From positions 99,762,585-99,826,584 of the forward strand of contig OY821519.1 in NCBI GenBank assembly GCA_963682025.1: a DNA stretch of 64,000 nucleotides, given 5' to 3'. The DNA is from Cordilura impudica. Lineage: Eukaryota > Arthropoda > Insecta > Diptera > Scathophagidae. Positions 10,566 to 21,038 of the stretch are shown here, piece by piece (within the stretch, counting starts at the first letter, position 1; each line of letters begins with the position of its first letter). The translations under genes were made by a program, and so were the position numbers. The notes under the pieces were generated by a model. That model worked only from the letters and a program-made list of their open reading frames with translations, made no database searches and was not told the DNA's origin.

Positions 10566-13500
10566 TTAAACAGAGACAGCATTACATGTATGACGTCCTA
10601 ATATAGAAGAAATACTGAAACTGCTGAGCTTGACAGGTGTTTGACATGACGACAACAACGATGGCGATGAGGTAGATGACATGACAGGTGAAGATGGAGG
10701 TAATGATGGTGACGACATTTGTGGAGATGCTTTCAAATTTGTTGATTCTTGAGATTCTTCTGAAGATGTACTAACAACATCTACAAATAATTCCGGATTT
10801 TGTTCTTCATTAGTCAATGATATTTGACTGGATGTTTCATCATGACATAAAGTGTAATCACACTCAGACAAGGATAGAGGATATGATAAATGTTGCTGTT
10901 GTCTGGCATCCATATATGAAGGCATATACATAGCAGACATAGCTTGTTGAGAATGGGGAAAGAGCGAATTGGTAAACTCATTTATTCTTGGTAGTAGTGC
11001 ATAACGCATAACATTGTTGATGTCCATAAAGGGTAGTGTGGATTCATCACGGGAACAAAAACGCTTAGCTTGAGGTGAATCCTGACTGCTGGCCACACTT
11101 GATTGATCATCGTCGGTGTTAGAGGATATATTGTGATTTTCTTCCGAGGGTGAGGGTGATAAAGACATTTTTCTTTTGCATTTCGACTGGCCCGATTCAC
11201 GGAAACCTTTGGCAAAGGGATTATTGTCGATTTTCAATTTTGTTATGCGATCATTCTAAAAAGAGAGGAAGAGTAAAAAGAAAATTAGTTAAATTTTTTT
11301 GTAAGGAACAAAGAAAAAGTAAATAACTTTTTTTGAGCATATTAACAAAAACTCTGCTGGAACTTTTGAAGTAGAAGATTTTTAGATTGAGAAATTCTTG
11401 CTGTATTATTAGATATCAAAAGTGTCTAAGAGATTTATGACTTTTTTTGTATAACAAATGATATTTTGTGTCAAATATTAAGCAGAAAACATTTTGAAAA
11501 TATCCTTTCATAAGCTTAACCGAGATAGATAATGAAACAAATCATGTAGAAAATGATTAAGATCTTTTCCAAAATTATTCTAAAAACATTTTTATTATCA
11601 GACATATGCAATTCTGGCTCCTTAACTGTTACAACTTTACTTGAGCTTACAACGATTGTTAAAAAAAAGCTTTTGTTAACCGACAACTAACTGATGCTAT
11701 ATATACTGTTTAAGCAAGATCGAATGGGTTTCAGTAATTCCATTATAAAATGGATTAATTCCTATTTAACAGAACGAAAATAATGTGTTAAATTTCGTAA
11801 TGTTCAAACAAAATCTATTACGTTTTTATCTGAAGTGACTCAAGGTTTGTCTTTTCGGATCGTTCTAATTTACACTATTTATTAATATCAATGATTTTCA
11901 TTCAGTTATTGAATTCTCTAAATCTCTGGTGTATGCGGATGATGTTAAAATATTCTATTCATTTAACAATATCGACGAACAAACTCGTTCACAGTTGAAT
12001 ATTAATAATTTCACAAGATGGTGTAAAATAAACTTAAGAAACCTTAATGTAAAAATATGTAAATTTATGATGTTTACAAGATCTTTTCCCATTAACATTT
12101 GTGATCTGTATACTCTGGCAAATTATCATGAAAAGATTCACGCTTGAACAACTCTACCAAATTTTCTTTAAAAATCAATAATCGATTCGCGCAACTTATA
12201 CACTACTTAGAACTGTGGATAGATTTCTACCACATACTCTCAACATTCGCTGATGATACGGCTTTTATAAGTGCTCATAAAAGCCATCAAGAAGCTTTCC
12301 GCAAACTCCAAGAATATATACCTCAGTTGGAAAAATGACTTAAGCAATGGCGGATAAAAATTAACGAGCAAAAATGTCTACATACTTTTATATTATGAGA
12401 GAAACATGCCCGCCTATACAAATCAATAACCAAACCATACATACCTCAACACACTGAAGTAAAATATCTCATTGTGCATCTTGATCGTCGTTAAACATTG
12501 AAGCCACACATAAATGAAAAGATGACCCAAATGAAATTGAAAGCGGCTCAAATGAATTGGCTCATTGGAAGGAATTCTTCACTAAGCATGGATTGTAAAC
12601 TTCTTTTGTACAACTCTATCCTAAAACCAATATGGTCTTACGGTATCCAGTTATGGGGCTCTGCCTCGGCATCAAATGTGAAAAAATTTAAAGGCAACAA
12701 AATAAAATACTCCGTACGATTACATCAGCCCACTGGTACGTTAGAAATAAGTGAATTCATAAAGATCTAGATGTCCCAATGGTTAAGACTGTGTTTTTAA
12801 AACATGTGACAAGATACATATAAAAACTTGAGTTACACCCAAATCCCCTAGCCCGCAACATCATTACTTTAGAGGCCACACTCGGCTGAGAAGGAGGGAC
12901 ACTCTTACTCTCAGCCGATTACGAGAGACGTAAGACTACCTAAGAACCAACCGCATTAACAAATATTTTTAGTTGGCATTGGCTGGACTTAAAAAATTAT
13001 AGTTTTAGAGTTAAGATTTGATTACTTATTGTTAGTTCAATTTAAATATAGAAGATACAATAAATAAAAATAACAACAAAAAAAAATAATACTCTCTAAA
13101 GAGAATATCGCCGCTGTAAACGAAAGTGTGGAAGATAAAAATTTATCGATTCATCGTCGGCCGCCGGAATTGAGGCTCTGTCCGTCCACTACGTGGGAAA
13201 TTTAGCTCAAAAATTCTGGCCTACACCCGTATGAGATCCAGCTAATGCAAGAATTAAAGCCACGAGACCATTATATGCGTCTTTATTTGGCCGATTCGGC
13301 TCTAGAGCAGTTTGAAACTGCACCGATGCTTTGTTGCAAAATTGTGTTTTGCTTAACGGATTTGTTAATAAACAAAATTGCTTGCATATGGAATGAGACC
13401 AACCCACCACAGACCTACAGACTCCATTACATCCAAAAAAAAAAATGCACCATTTGGAGCGGTTTACACGCTGGTGACATACTAAGACCTTATTTCTTTA

Positions 13501-16500
13501 AAAAAAGAAGACGGAGTTCGCGTTACGGTTAATACTCTATCGTTACCGCACCATGATCAATGATTTTTTGTTAAAAAATATGGATGAATGTGATCCGGGT
13601 GAGAAGAGGTTTCAATTTTATTTTGGTTTATTAAAATCAAAATTTGGCGCTAAGTTGATTTCGAGAAATGGGCCTGTCTCTAAGGTCATTCGATTTGACA
13701 CCTCTAGATTATTTCCTGTAAGGCGTGAAGTCACTGGTTTATGCTGATAAACTAGCAGCAATTGACGCCGGTGGCCATATTCCGGAAATAATTTTCCAGT
13801 GTTAATACCAATAAAAAAAATTTTTTAATTAAAATTTAATTTTTTGTGTTTTTCTTACAATTTCAAGTTCATCGGGCTTAAAAAACACCCTTTATCTGAT
13901 AAACAACGAACAATTAGAAATGATCCAAACTGCATTTTCAAAAACATAACTCAATAACAATTATCAAGACATCTGATGTGCTTGGATTTATTAAGTGTTG
14001 GGCGAAAGGAGATTTCTGATCTATACACATTAAAGCAACTTTTCACTACACTGATAAGACGTATTCTAGAATATGGTTCTGTAGTATGGGATCCTTTTAA
14101 CATTGTAAATTTTAACACAATAATTAAAGACGTTGAAAAACGGTTCTTTATATTTTGCTCTCGCGGACTTGGATGAGATCCAAATATACAATTACTTTCT
14201 TATAAAAGCCGTCTTGCTCTTATTAAATCTCCTACGCTTAAACGTCGAAGAATAATGTTAAATGAAATCTTTTTATTTAATCTGATTCATGGTAATTCAT
14301 GCTTCCAATTTCTCCTAAGCAGAATCAGAATAGTTCACAGCGCACTTCACGGTATTTCCAGTTCCTGATTGTAAAGTATTTTCGCAAAAATTATGTCAAT
14401 TCTGAACCTTTTCTATGATCCTAATCATATTTGATAAAGTCACTTATTGTTTGCAAAATCATACACAAACCAAATTTGAGAAAAATTTGTGAAATAATTT
14501 AGTTTTTTGATAGATTTTAAGTGAATATCAATATGCAGCTTTATATGGGGCTATTTGTGGACTGCTGATTAATGAGTTTAATAAACACAAACAAACCAAA
14601 GTATCTATATGATAATTTGGCTCTTATGGAAATTTAAGTCGATCTCATAAGGGTCACTTGTTTGGGGATTAGGTCTGAACATTCACCGATTTTTGCCAAT
14701 TTCAAAAATTTTCGTCCTATAACTGATATAAGCCTATATACATACCAATGGACAGCGTATTTTGCACTTTTTTAATTAAAAAAACGCTGGCGGTAATCAA
14801 AGTTTTAAATTATAAAAGAAAGCGCTGATTTCATAACACTGAATAAAAGAAAGAGAAAATGACTTATATGCAGGGGCGTAGCTATCGCCTTATGAGCCGT
14901 ATCGATTATATGGGGCCCCAATTCATATACAAACAAAAATTAGTAAAATTTTATCTGTTTCTGTCTACTATTGTATGCAACACAAGACCTGTCAAAAATT
15001 TAATAATTTTCTTTAGTTTTTCGATACACCTCAATAACAGAAAATGATGATCGTGAAGTAAAATGTGCGAATCATTTTTTTGCGGAGGCTTATATCAGCA
15101 GCGATTGTAGTGCAGAAGGGCTTAACACTGAAATTGCAAATATCATAAAGGAATATGAAATTGATTTATTTTTAATGTGGAGGACAGGGTTACGATAGAG
15201 CAAATGTTATGCCGGGTGTATATGGAGAATTACGAGCCCTTATAAAATAGCAGGTGCCAAATGCAAATTGTGTTCATTGTAAGGCAAACGCATTCAATTT
15301 AATTTTAAATTATGCTGCGAAACTTTTTGTCGATTATTTGGAAAAAGTTTATATATTTTTTGGCAGTAGTACTGAGTGCTAGTCAATATTGAGTGATGGT
15401 CCATCTAAAAAATATAAAACTACCCTTAAAAGTGTAGCCCTACTTCAAGAAAGCGTCGGCTATAAGGAAAAATTATTCAGTAATAATGAAAACTTTATAC
15501 CAAATAAATTTAATTTCAAGAAAAAACCAGTGAGAAAATTATAGCCGGTCTAGACCGACTATACGATATCCTATACCATGCGTTTAGAGACCCTATCTCT
15601 CAGGCCCAACTAACTGGATATAGAAAATAAGCATAAATCAAATTTGAGTGGGATTTTTATTAATTTTTTTGGCTGCAGATATGAAAAAGTTCATATCGGA
15701 TGATATATCTATATGGGGACTATCTATATGGGGACCATGTTTGGTAAAGTCTCTTGCATTTTGAAAAAACATATACAAACAAAATTTGAAAAGAATCCGT
15801 GCAATATTTTTGTTTTTTGATAGATTTAAGTGAAGATCGGGAATCAGCTCTATATGGGGCCTATGACTAAGAGTTGTCCCATAGGGATTATTTTTGGACT
15901 ACTGATTAATGGATGTAATAAACACATACAACCCCAATTTGACTAAGATTTATATGATAATATGGATCTTATGGCAATTTAAGTCGATTTCAAGGGGGCC
16001 ATTTGAAAGGGGTCTAGGTCTGAACATGGACCGATTCTCACCAATTTCAATAGCGTTCATCCTATGGCCGATAAAAGCTTATATACCAAATTTCATCAAA
16101 ATATATTCATATTTGCGGCCTGCAGTTTGATTACAAGCTTTACATGGACACACAGACGGACGGACGGACGGACATCGTTAAATCGAATCAGATAGTCATT
16201 CTGATTCGATCGGTTTAATGAAAGATGGGTCTAGGTCAAATATTTTTGGTAGTTACAAACAGCAGCACAAAGTCATTATACCCAAACCACATAGTGGTAT
16301 AGGGTATAAAGACGAATATAAAAATGTAATTAACGTTTTCGAGAGCTACGATTTTATAGTGCTTGTCGCCTTTTGTTGTTCACTATTCGAAATCATTAAC
16401 CCCGTTTCTAAGGCCCTACAGTATGAACAATTTACTACAGCATGAAAAAATTTACTTACACTGAGTGAAATAAGAAATCAAAATTATTTCCATGGTTTGC

Positions 16501-18877
16501 TGAACCAGTCGAGAAATATAGCAAAAGAGTAAGATTAACAACTGTTTTCAAAATAAAAGACGGAAGATAACAAAGAAGAATTTCTAACCCGGAATCGTAC
16601 TTCAAGTGTGTTACAATCGGTGAAAGTCTTATCGTTTTCAAATGAAATAATAAACAACTAAGACAATTATAATCGGTATAGACCGACTATACGATACCAT
16701 ATACCATGCGCTTATAGACCTTATCTCTTAGGTCCAACTAATTAGATATAGAAAATAAACATAAACTAAATTTGGATGTTATGACAATTTAAGTCGATCT
16801 CATACGGGTCATTTGTAATGGGGACTGGGTGTGAACATGGACAGATTTTCACCACTTTCAATATCGAAATATCTGCATATTTGCGAACCGTAGTTTGATT
16901 ACATGGTTTACATGGACACACAGACGGAGGCACGGACAGACGAAGGGGCGGACAGACGGAGGAATGGACAGACGGAGGAATGGACAGACGGACGGACGGA
17001 CATCGCTAAATTGACTCAGAAAGTAATTTGCCTGGTAACCAGCTTTCTGGAGGTAATAACAGCAGGTTTCCTATTTTTGACCCTTGCAGCTGCAACTGCA
17101 ATAGCTGAAAGAGCCTTTCGAAATTAAAACTGATTAAAAATTATCTTAGGACTTCATTGGGACAAGAACAGCTATCAGACTTATCGATATTGTCTGGGGA
17201 GGCAGAAAATCTCGAAAAACTAAAATCGTCTTCAGTTACGGATGAGTTAATAAATAAGTTTGCCGAAAATAAGGTAAGAAGAGTATATATTTGAATTAAA
17301 TGCAAGTAATTACTTATAATCAATGAATATTTTTTTTTTTTTTAGAAAAAATCTTTACCATTAATTTCAACGTTTGATACAGTGACCATTAACGGCCAGC
17401 TGCACCACTGCTTCTATGGTAATTTTCTTAAGCAGTTATAGTTTTTCAAAGGAATTATTAATGGCTTTGGAACCTGTTTAGCGATTTTTCATTAAAAAAA
17501 ATTAAATATCTTTAAATACTTTAGATATTTTTATATTAATTTTAAGGACTTTAAACTCAGCAATGTCGGGATTTTTTGATTAATTAATCCATTTCCCCTC
17601 TGATTTAGTGGAAGTTGGTACAGATTATAAACTTGTGACATAAATTTATGTGTTTGAGATATTTTTGGCAAATGATAGAATATTTTTATTTTTAATTTTA
17701 GGCTTTAAACTTCAGCTAAAAATTTGTTTCTAATTTTCTCTTTGAAAAATACTAACCTGATAAGCAGTAACGGCTACGAATTCTGTTTCGGGAAATACAA
17801 AAGCTTGCTGAGCAGCCCAGGGTATCTGAGATAAATCATTTGTATGTATCACATGAATACGTGGTTGATATTTGTGCATACTGGCCAATACCACCTAAAA
17901 TGACACAAAAGCGGAAATACATACAAATTAATTAAAGTTGTTATTGAGAAATTTAAAAAATTTCATGATTAATCGTTTTAAATTTCACTGCATATTTTAA
18001 AAATTAATTAAATTAAATAAGTAATGCGATTATTTTATATAACAGAGATAATACAAGTTACGTGTTTTGAAATGAAAAATACGTACATGACCATTATTAT
18101 CCAGAGTATTATTTGTCAATTTGACTTTGTTAAAAAGAATCGGTTGAGCTTGCCAGTGGGAGCCAGTGGCGGGACTGTCAGGATGTAAATACATTCTTTG
18201 AGGTGACTGAGGTTCAGCACCTCCGGCCGGTACCCATTGGGAACCGGAAAATTTATAACGGCAATCACCGATAGGCACCATTTCAATTAAAACACAATAT
18301 TGAGACTCGTCTTCCAGACCCTTAAGAGAAACACGCATTGAGGGAAACATACGTCTAAAAAGAAAGAAGAAAACCCAAGAAAAGATTATTAAATTGTTTA
18401 TATTTTTTTTTTTTAACTTTATCTTTTGAATACATAAAACTGAAACTTTGTTATCTCTTAGTCTATCTTATTGTTAAAATATTTATAAAGACAAACAAAA
18501 TTCACTTTACTTTAAGATATGTTTGCCAACACTGTCTCTTTTATTTGTAACAAGTTATCATGATAACTGATAACATTGTGTATAACACCTTTATGTATAA
18601 ACAATCTCTTTGGTGATACTTACCTTCCACTTTTTGTTATAATCATTTCAGTTCCGATTTTATGAAATTGTTGCCATAAATCATTATTTTCCAATTTGGC
18701 CTCTACGCCCGGTAAGGGTGGATGAGAGGGTAACATCAACTGGGCTGGCATATGCATATGGGACATCAGAGTCGAGAAAGGATCTGGTAGGCGTTGCATT
18801 ATTTGTTGGCGATATAAAATTTCATGTGCAATTTGTTGTTGCATTCTTAAATCCACTAATTCATTCATGGTAATCAT
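10566..18877 (-). CDS. Doc: Dorsocross-like T-box transcription factor (4 coding exons)
   Basis: A sequence-specific nuclear transcription factor of the T-box family. Dorsocross genes act in amnioserosa, heart and dorsal patterning in Drosophila (family knowledge). Coding exons: 18877-18624, 18354-18087, 17894-17757, 11255-10566. Every junction has a GT donor and AG acceptor and keeps frame, giving about 449 residues. Residues 1-60 are a Gln/Met-rich leader starting [15 protein letters not shown]. The T-box spans about 62-249: [23 protein letters not shown], the [11 protein letters not shown] and [11 protein letters not shown] blocks, then [29 protein letters not shown]. The tail is rich in Ser/Pro and ends at a TAA. 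The first ATG is followed by a second at codon 4; either could initiate. The YQ|N junction spans the 6.5-kb intron 3. Which of Doc1-3 this corresponds to cannot be decided here. Confidence 0.93.
11690..12130 (+). pseudogene. Non-LTR retrotransposon reverse transcriptase fragment
   Basis: Translated pieces read [15 protein letters not shown] and, after lesions, [13 protein letters not shown], the YADD catalytic box of a reverse transcriptase palm, followed by [12 protein letters not shown]. Several stops and frame changes interrupt it. The same element appears to resume at 13900-14400 with the post-RT region. If so, the intervening jockey and IS630-type sequences inserted later. The clade (jockey/CR1-like) is a guess. 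Confidence 0.65.
12180..13075 (+). pseudogene. jockey-like non-LTR retrotransposon, 5'-truncated copy
   Basis: Reading frames give [14 protein letters not shown] (FADD box of the RT), [31 protein letters not shown] and [20 protein letters not shown], typical of the palm/thumb and C-terminal region of jockey-clade proteins. It closely matches the minus-strand copy at 52782-54603. Several frameshifts and stops are present. The 3' end reads TTATTGTTAGTTCAATTTAAAT and then CAATAAATAAAA, and the other copy ends the same way, which defines the 3' terminus near 13067-13075. Confidence 0.8.
13096..13748 (+). pseudogene. IS630/Tc1-mariner superfamily transposase relic
   Basis: Broken frames give [20 protein letters not shown] and [17 protein letters not shown] (helix-turn-helix region), then [34 protein letters not shown] and LISRNGPV. 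In intact relatives these flank the second catalytic aspartate and the final acidic residue. The first DE-rich catalytic motif is degraded. At least three frame changes are visible. No inverted repeats or TA duplication were defined. Confidence 0.7.
13900..14400 (+). pseudogene. Non-LTR retrotransposon C-terminal fragment
   Basis: The frame around 13976-14176 gives [20 protein letters not shown] and [20 protein letters not shown]. Further on, [20 protein letters not shown] and [10 protein letters not shown] follow. This post-RT pattern ([10 protein letters not shown]) is usual in jockey/CR1-type elements. It is probably the continuation of the fragment at 11690-12130. Confidence 0.65.
14405..14760 (+). 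mobile_element. GTCY-type repeat copy, internal part only
   Basis: Degenerate match to the family from the GATCCTGATCAT block through TTTTTTGATAGATTT, TTTATATGGGGC and GGACTGCTGATTAATG to CCTATAACTGATATAAGC. Both ends are missing. Confidence 0.65.
15530..16311 (+). mobile_element. GTCY-type repeat, nearly full length
   Basis: It starts AGTGAGAAAATTATAG, then the near-palindrome around GGTCTAGACC and the start of the inverted end ATACCCTATACCA (one base changed here). It runs through the whole family unit to the (GACG)n microsatellite at 16149-16172 and ends CCACATAGTGGTATAGGGTAT. It is inserted in the hAT pseudogene, whose reading resumes immediately afterwards. Confidence 0.85.
16660..17025 (+). 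mobile_element. GTCY-type repeat, internally deleted copy
   Basis: It begins with the palindrome-like end (ATCGGTATAGACCGACTA), jumps internally to the later part of the unit, and has an expanded imperfect ACGGAGGAATGGACAG / GACGGACGGACG microsatellite. It ends in CATCGCTAAATTGACTCAGAAAG. hAT coding sequence follows. Confidence 0.75.
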
Positions 18878-19761
18878 TTCGTTAGTTTGTATATTCGTGA
18901 TTATTATTTAAGACCGTAAAAGCAAAAAATTTCTTTAAATTATTATCTTGCGTTTTGACAATGTTACACGTTCTGCATTTGTTCTCAGACTGATTTTAGT
19001 GCTCAAACTACTCTGCTTATTTCCTAACGAACCAAATCTTAATAAAAGCAAAAGATCACTTGAAAAATCGCTCGCTTAACTCTCAGAGTTTCAATAAAGA
19101 TAAAACTGGTTCTACCTGTTGTTTTTTTTTTTTGTTATTTTCTTTTGTTACTTAACACTTGTTAGTGTGCAGCTCTGTTGCTCTCTTGTTATTCTTAATC
19201 TCTTTTACTCATTCGTTGTGATTGGTTTATTTCAAGCCAGCCGTCTCTGTCTTTCTTTTTTTTACTAGACTCCATTTTTTCGTTTGTTATTTATATTCAA
19301 GTGTCATGATCGTTAATCACTTGTATTGTTGTTTTTACTACAATGGCTTCCTATGTGTTCGTTCATTCTTTTCAGATTGTTTCAAGAGTTCTCATTTTGA
19401 GAGTGTCTATTTGTTTATGATTGTTTTTATTAAATTTGTCGCGTTACTAATTGTTTTAAAAGGATTTTTACCATAATTTATACACTCGAATTGACATGTT
19501 TACAAACGGAAATTATTTTAAATATTTTTAATAATCTTAAGTACCATCGGTATATTAAAAGGACCCTTGATTATATAACGATTATATCCATTACGATCTT
19601 ACGTTTTAATGGGTTAACATTATATGTTTTACATATTATATCCATCTGTTTACTGGAAAACATATGTATGTACAGTAAAGATTATGTCCAATAAAGATTT
19701 TTTGAAAAAAAACTATGGGTTTATAAAGGAAAATTGACGGCCAATTAAAAAATATATCTGT
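18878..19761 (-). promoter_or_regulatory. Doc 5' untranslated and upstream region
   Basis: Lies directly upstream of the first coding ATG and has no coding frame of its own. It must hold the start of the transcript unless a further upstream non-coding exon exists. I could not identify a core promoter motif with confidence. Confidence 0.4.
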
Positions 19762-19990
19762 GGTCACAAGCAATAACCGCCTAAGTCGAAAATCATGCTT
19801 TTGAGAAAAATAGCTTTTTGTAATAAGGCTTCATTACGACTTAGGTCAGAATATTTGTATTAATATCTTTTTAAAAAATAGTGTTGGAAAATGGGATTTC
19901 ACGTAAATATAAAGCATTGTTAGTAGAATATGTTAGCATACATAACTCAAATCGTTCTTAAGTCGACTTAGGCGGTTATCGCTTGTGACC
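19762..19990. mobile_element. Small inverted-repeat element (MITE) upstream of Doc
   Basis: The left end GGTCACAAGCAATAACCGCC continues TAAGTCG. The right end is its reverse complement with one difference (GGCGGTTATCGCTTGTGACC). About 229 bp, non-coding. A target duplication is not clear; CAGA/CTG-like bases occur on both sides. It sits about 0.9 kb upstream of the Doc start codon. Confidence 0.7.
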
Positions 19991-20295
19991 CCAGACCCCA
20001 GATATATACTACATTTTATAGAAAACATGAGGAATAAGGGGTCAAGGTAAGATTTGTTGGAATTGTGTACTCTTCATATAAACTCAGTTTTGATTGACAA
20101 TAGATGCTTCAACTTGCGTTGCGAACTCTTTACCAAGACCTAGGTACATACCTAATCAAAAATCTCCAAAGTACTGCTTGTACTTCAATTACTTTAACAA
20201 ACTTTTAAGATAAAGTTTTTTTTTTCCTAATTTTGAATTATTTTATGTTACTATTCAAGTACTTTTTACTATCTGACCAAGTTCTTGCAGTTATA
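19991..20295. other. Short intergenic stretch, nothing recognised
   Basis: No coding frame, RNA gene or repeat end recognised between the MITE and the Tc1 end. Confidence 0.5.
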
Positions 20296-20369
20296 CAGTG
20301 GTGATTATAAAATTAGAAAAGATGCTTTCGAATTAATATATGTTATCAGTGCTTTCGAATGAAGCGTCG

Positions 20370-20408
20370 CACAGTGGACCATTTGACGAGAAGGCGGTCA
20401 AAAATCTA
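20370..20408 (+). repeat. Transib left end: RSS-like heptamer, 23-bp spacer, A-rich nonamer
   Basis: CACAGTG (20370-20376) equals the consensus recombination-signal heptamer. After exactly 23 bases comes AAAAATCTA (20400-20408), with the A run characteristic of the RSS nonamer. The 23-bp spacing is also that of one of the two vertebrate signal types. Confidence 0.85.
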
Positions 20409-21038
20409 TAACTTTTGATTGGATTGGAATTTTGATATGCGGTTTTTTTTTTTTTGTTTGGTAGGTGAGACTTTAGCCTTTAAGTTTTGCTATAACACGT
20501 AATTCTCAACCGAAAATAAAAAAAGTTACGGAGGGTTTAAAATACATTTTCATTTGTAGTTGAATTTTAGTACAAAAGTGAAGTGTTAAAAGGTAAAAAA
20601 AGGTTTTTTTTAAATATAATGTCTTATTTTTTCAGTTAATTTTACAACTTACAACTTTTTTCAGAAAATGCCAAACTTTGGCCCCCGTAAACTTTTTAGT
20701 CCTATCTGCACAAGGGCCAAAGGTTGTTTTTTTTTTTTTTTTTTTTTGAAAGATCCCGAATTAAAATATAATTTATTAAGCAGCGAACGTAAAAGTTACC
20801 TTATACTGGTTCAAGATAGAGAAGTTTCAATGAAAAACTCGTATGTTTTTGCTTTAGTTAATTTTTTTTTTTATTGTCTTTTTAAATATTTCTATATCAA
20901 TTTTTATGGTAAATTTATGAAATATAACAATTTTTATTGTAAATTTACAAAATATATAAATTTTTAAATCAAGAAAATTTTTTAACTATATAAAAAAAGG
21001 TGTAACTTATTGTTAGTGTAATGAAAAAGTACTTTAAA

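Larger units (their letters stand above)
15165..17280 (+). pseudogene. hAT transposase pseudogene (ZMYM-like lineage)
   Basis: Three blocks can be read. First, [20 protein letters not shown] and [16 protein letters not shown] (15170-15330), the CRGQGYDGA-type RNase H-like motif and the CxAH-like motif of this lineage. Second, [18 protein letters not shown] and SKALQ (16320-16440). Third, the C-terminal dimerisation region [13 protein letters not shown] then [18 protein letters not shown] (17090-17200), with a one-base frameshift between the two parts. The gaps are due to inserted repeats and decay. The third catalytic residue region is not intact. Confidence 0.7.
14871..17410 (+). mobile_element. 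hAT-superfamily transposon with target duplication, interrupted twice
   Basis: The left end reads CAGGGGCGTAGC. The right end, read inward on the other strand, is CAGTGGTGCAGC, an imperfect short inverted repeat in the CAG..CTG style of hAT elements. The flanks are CTTATATG (14863-14870) and CTTCTATG (17411-17418), an 8-bp target duplication with one mismatch, the size expected for hAT. The interior carries a fragmentary hAT transposase with two GTCY-type repeats (15530-16311, 16660-17025) inserted. The whole element lies in Doc intron 3, antisense to the gene. Confidence 0.8.
11256..17756 (-). other. Doc intron 3, 6.5 kb, filled with transposon remnants
   Basis: The intron starts with GTTAGT (17756-17751) and ends with TTTTTAG (11262-11256), between the AVTAYQ and NDRITKL codons of the T-box. 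The other two introns are 269 and 192 bp. Most of the excess length is explained by inserted elements, nearly all in plus orientation and so antisense to Doc. The stretches 11256-11690 and 17419-17756 hold nothing recognisable. Confidence 0.85.

Noticed and set aside
10982..11215. Second minus-strand frame overlapping Doc exon 4
   Set aside because: It is an out-of-frame shadow of the T-box gene's last exon.
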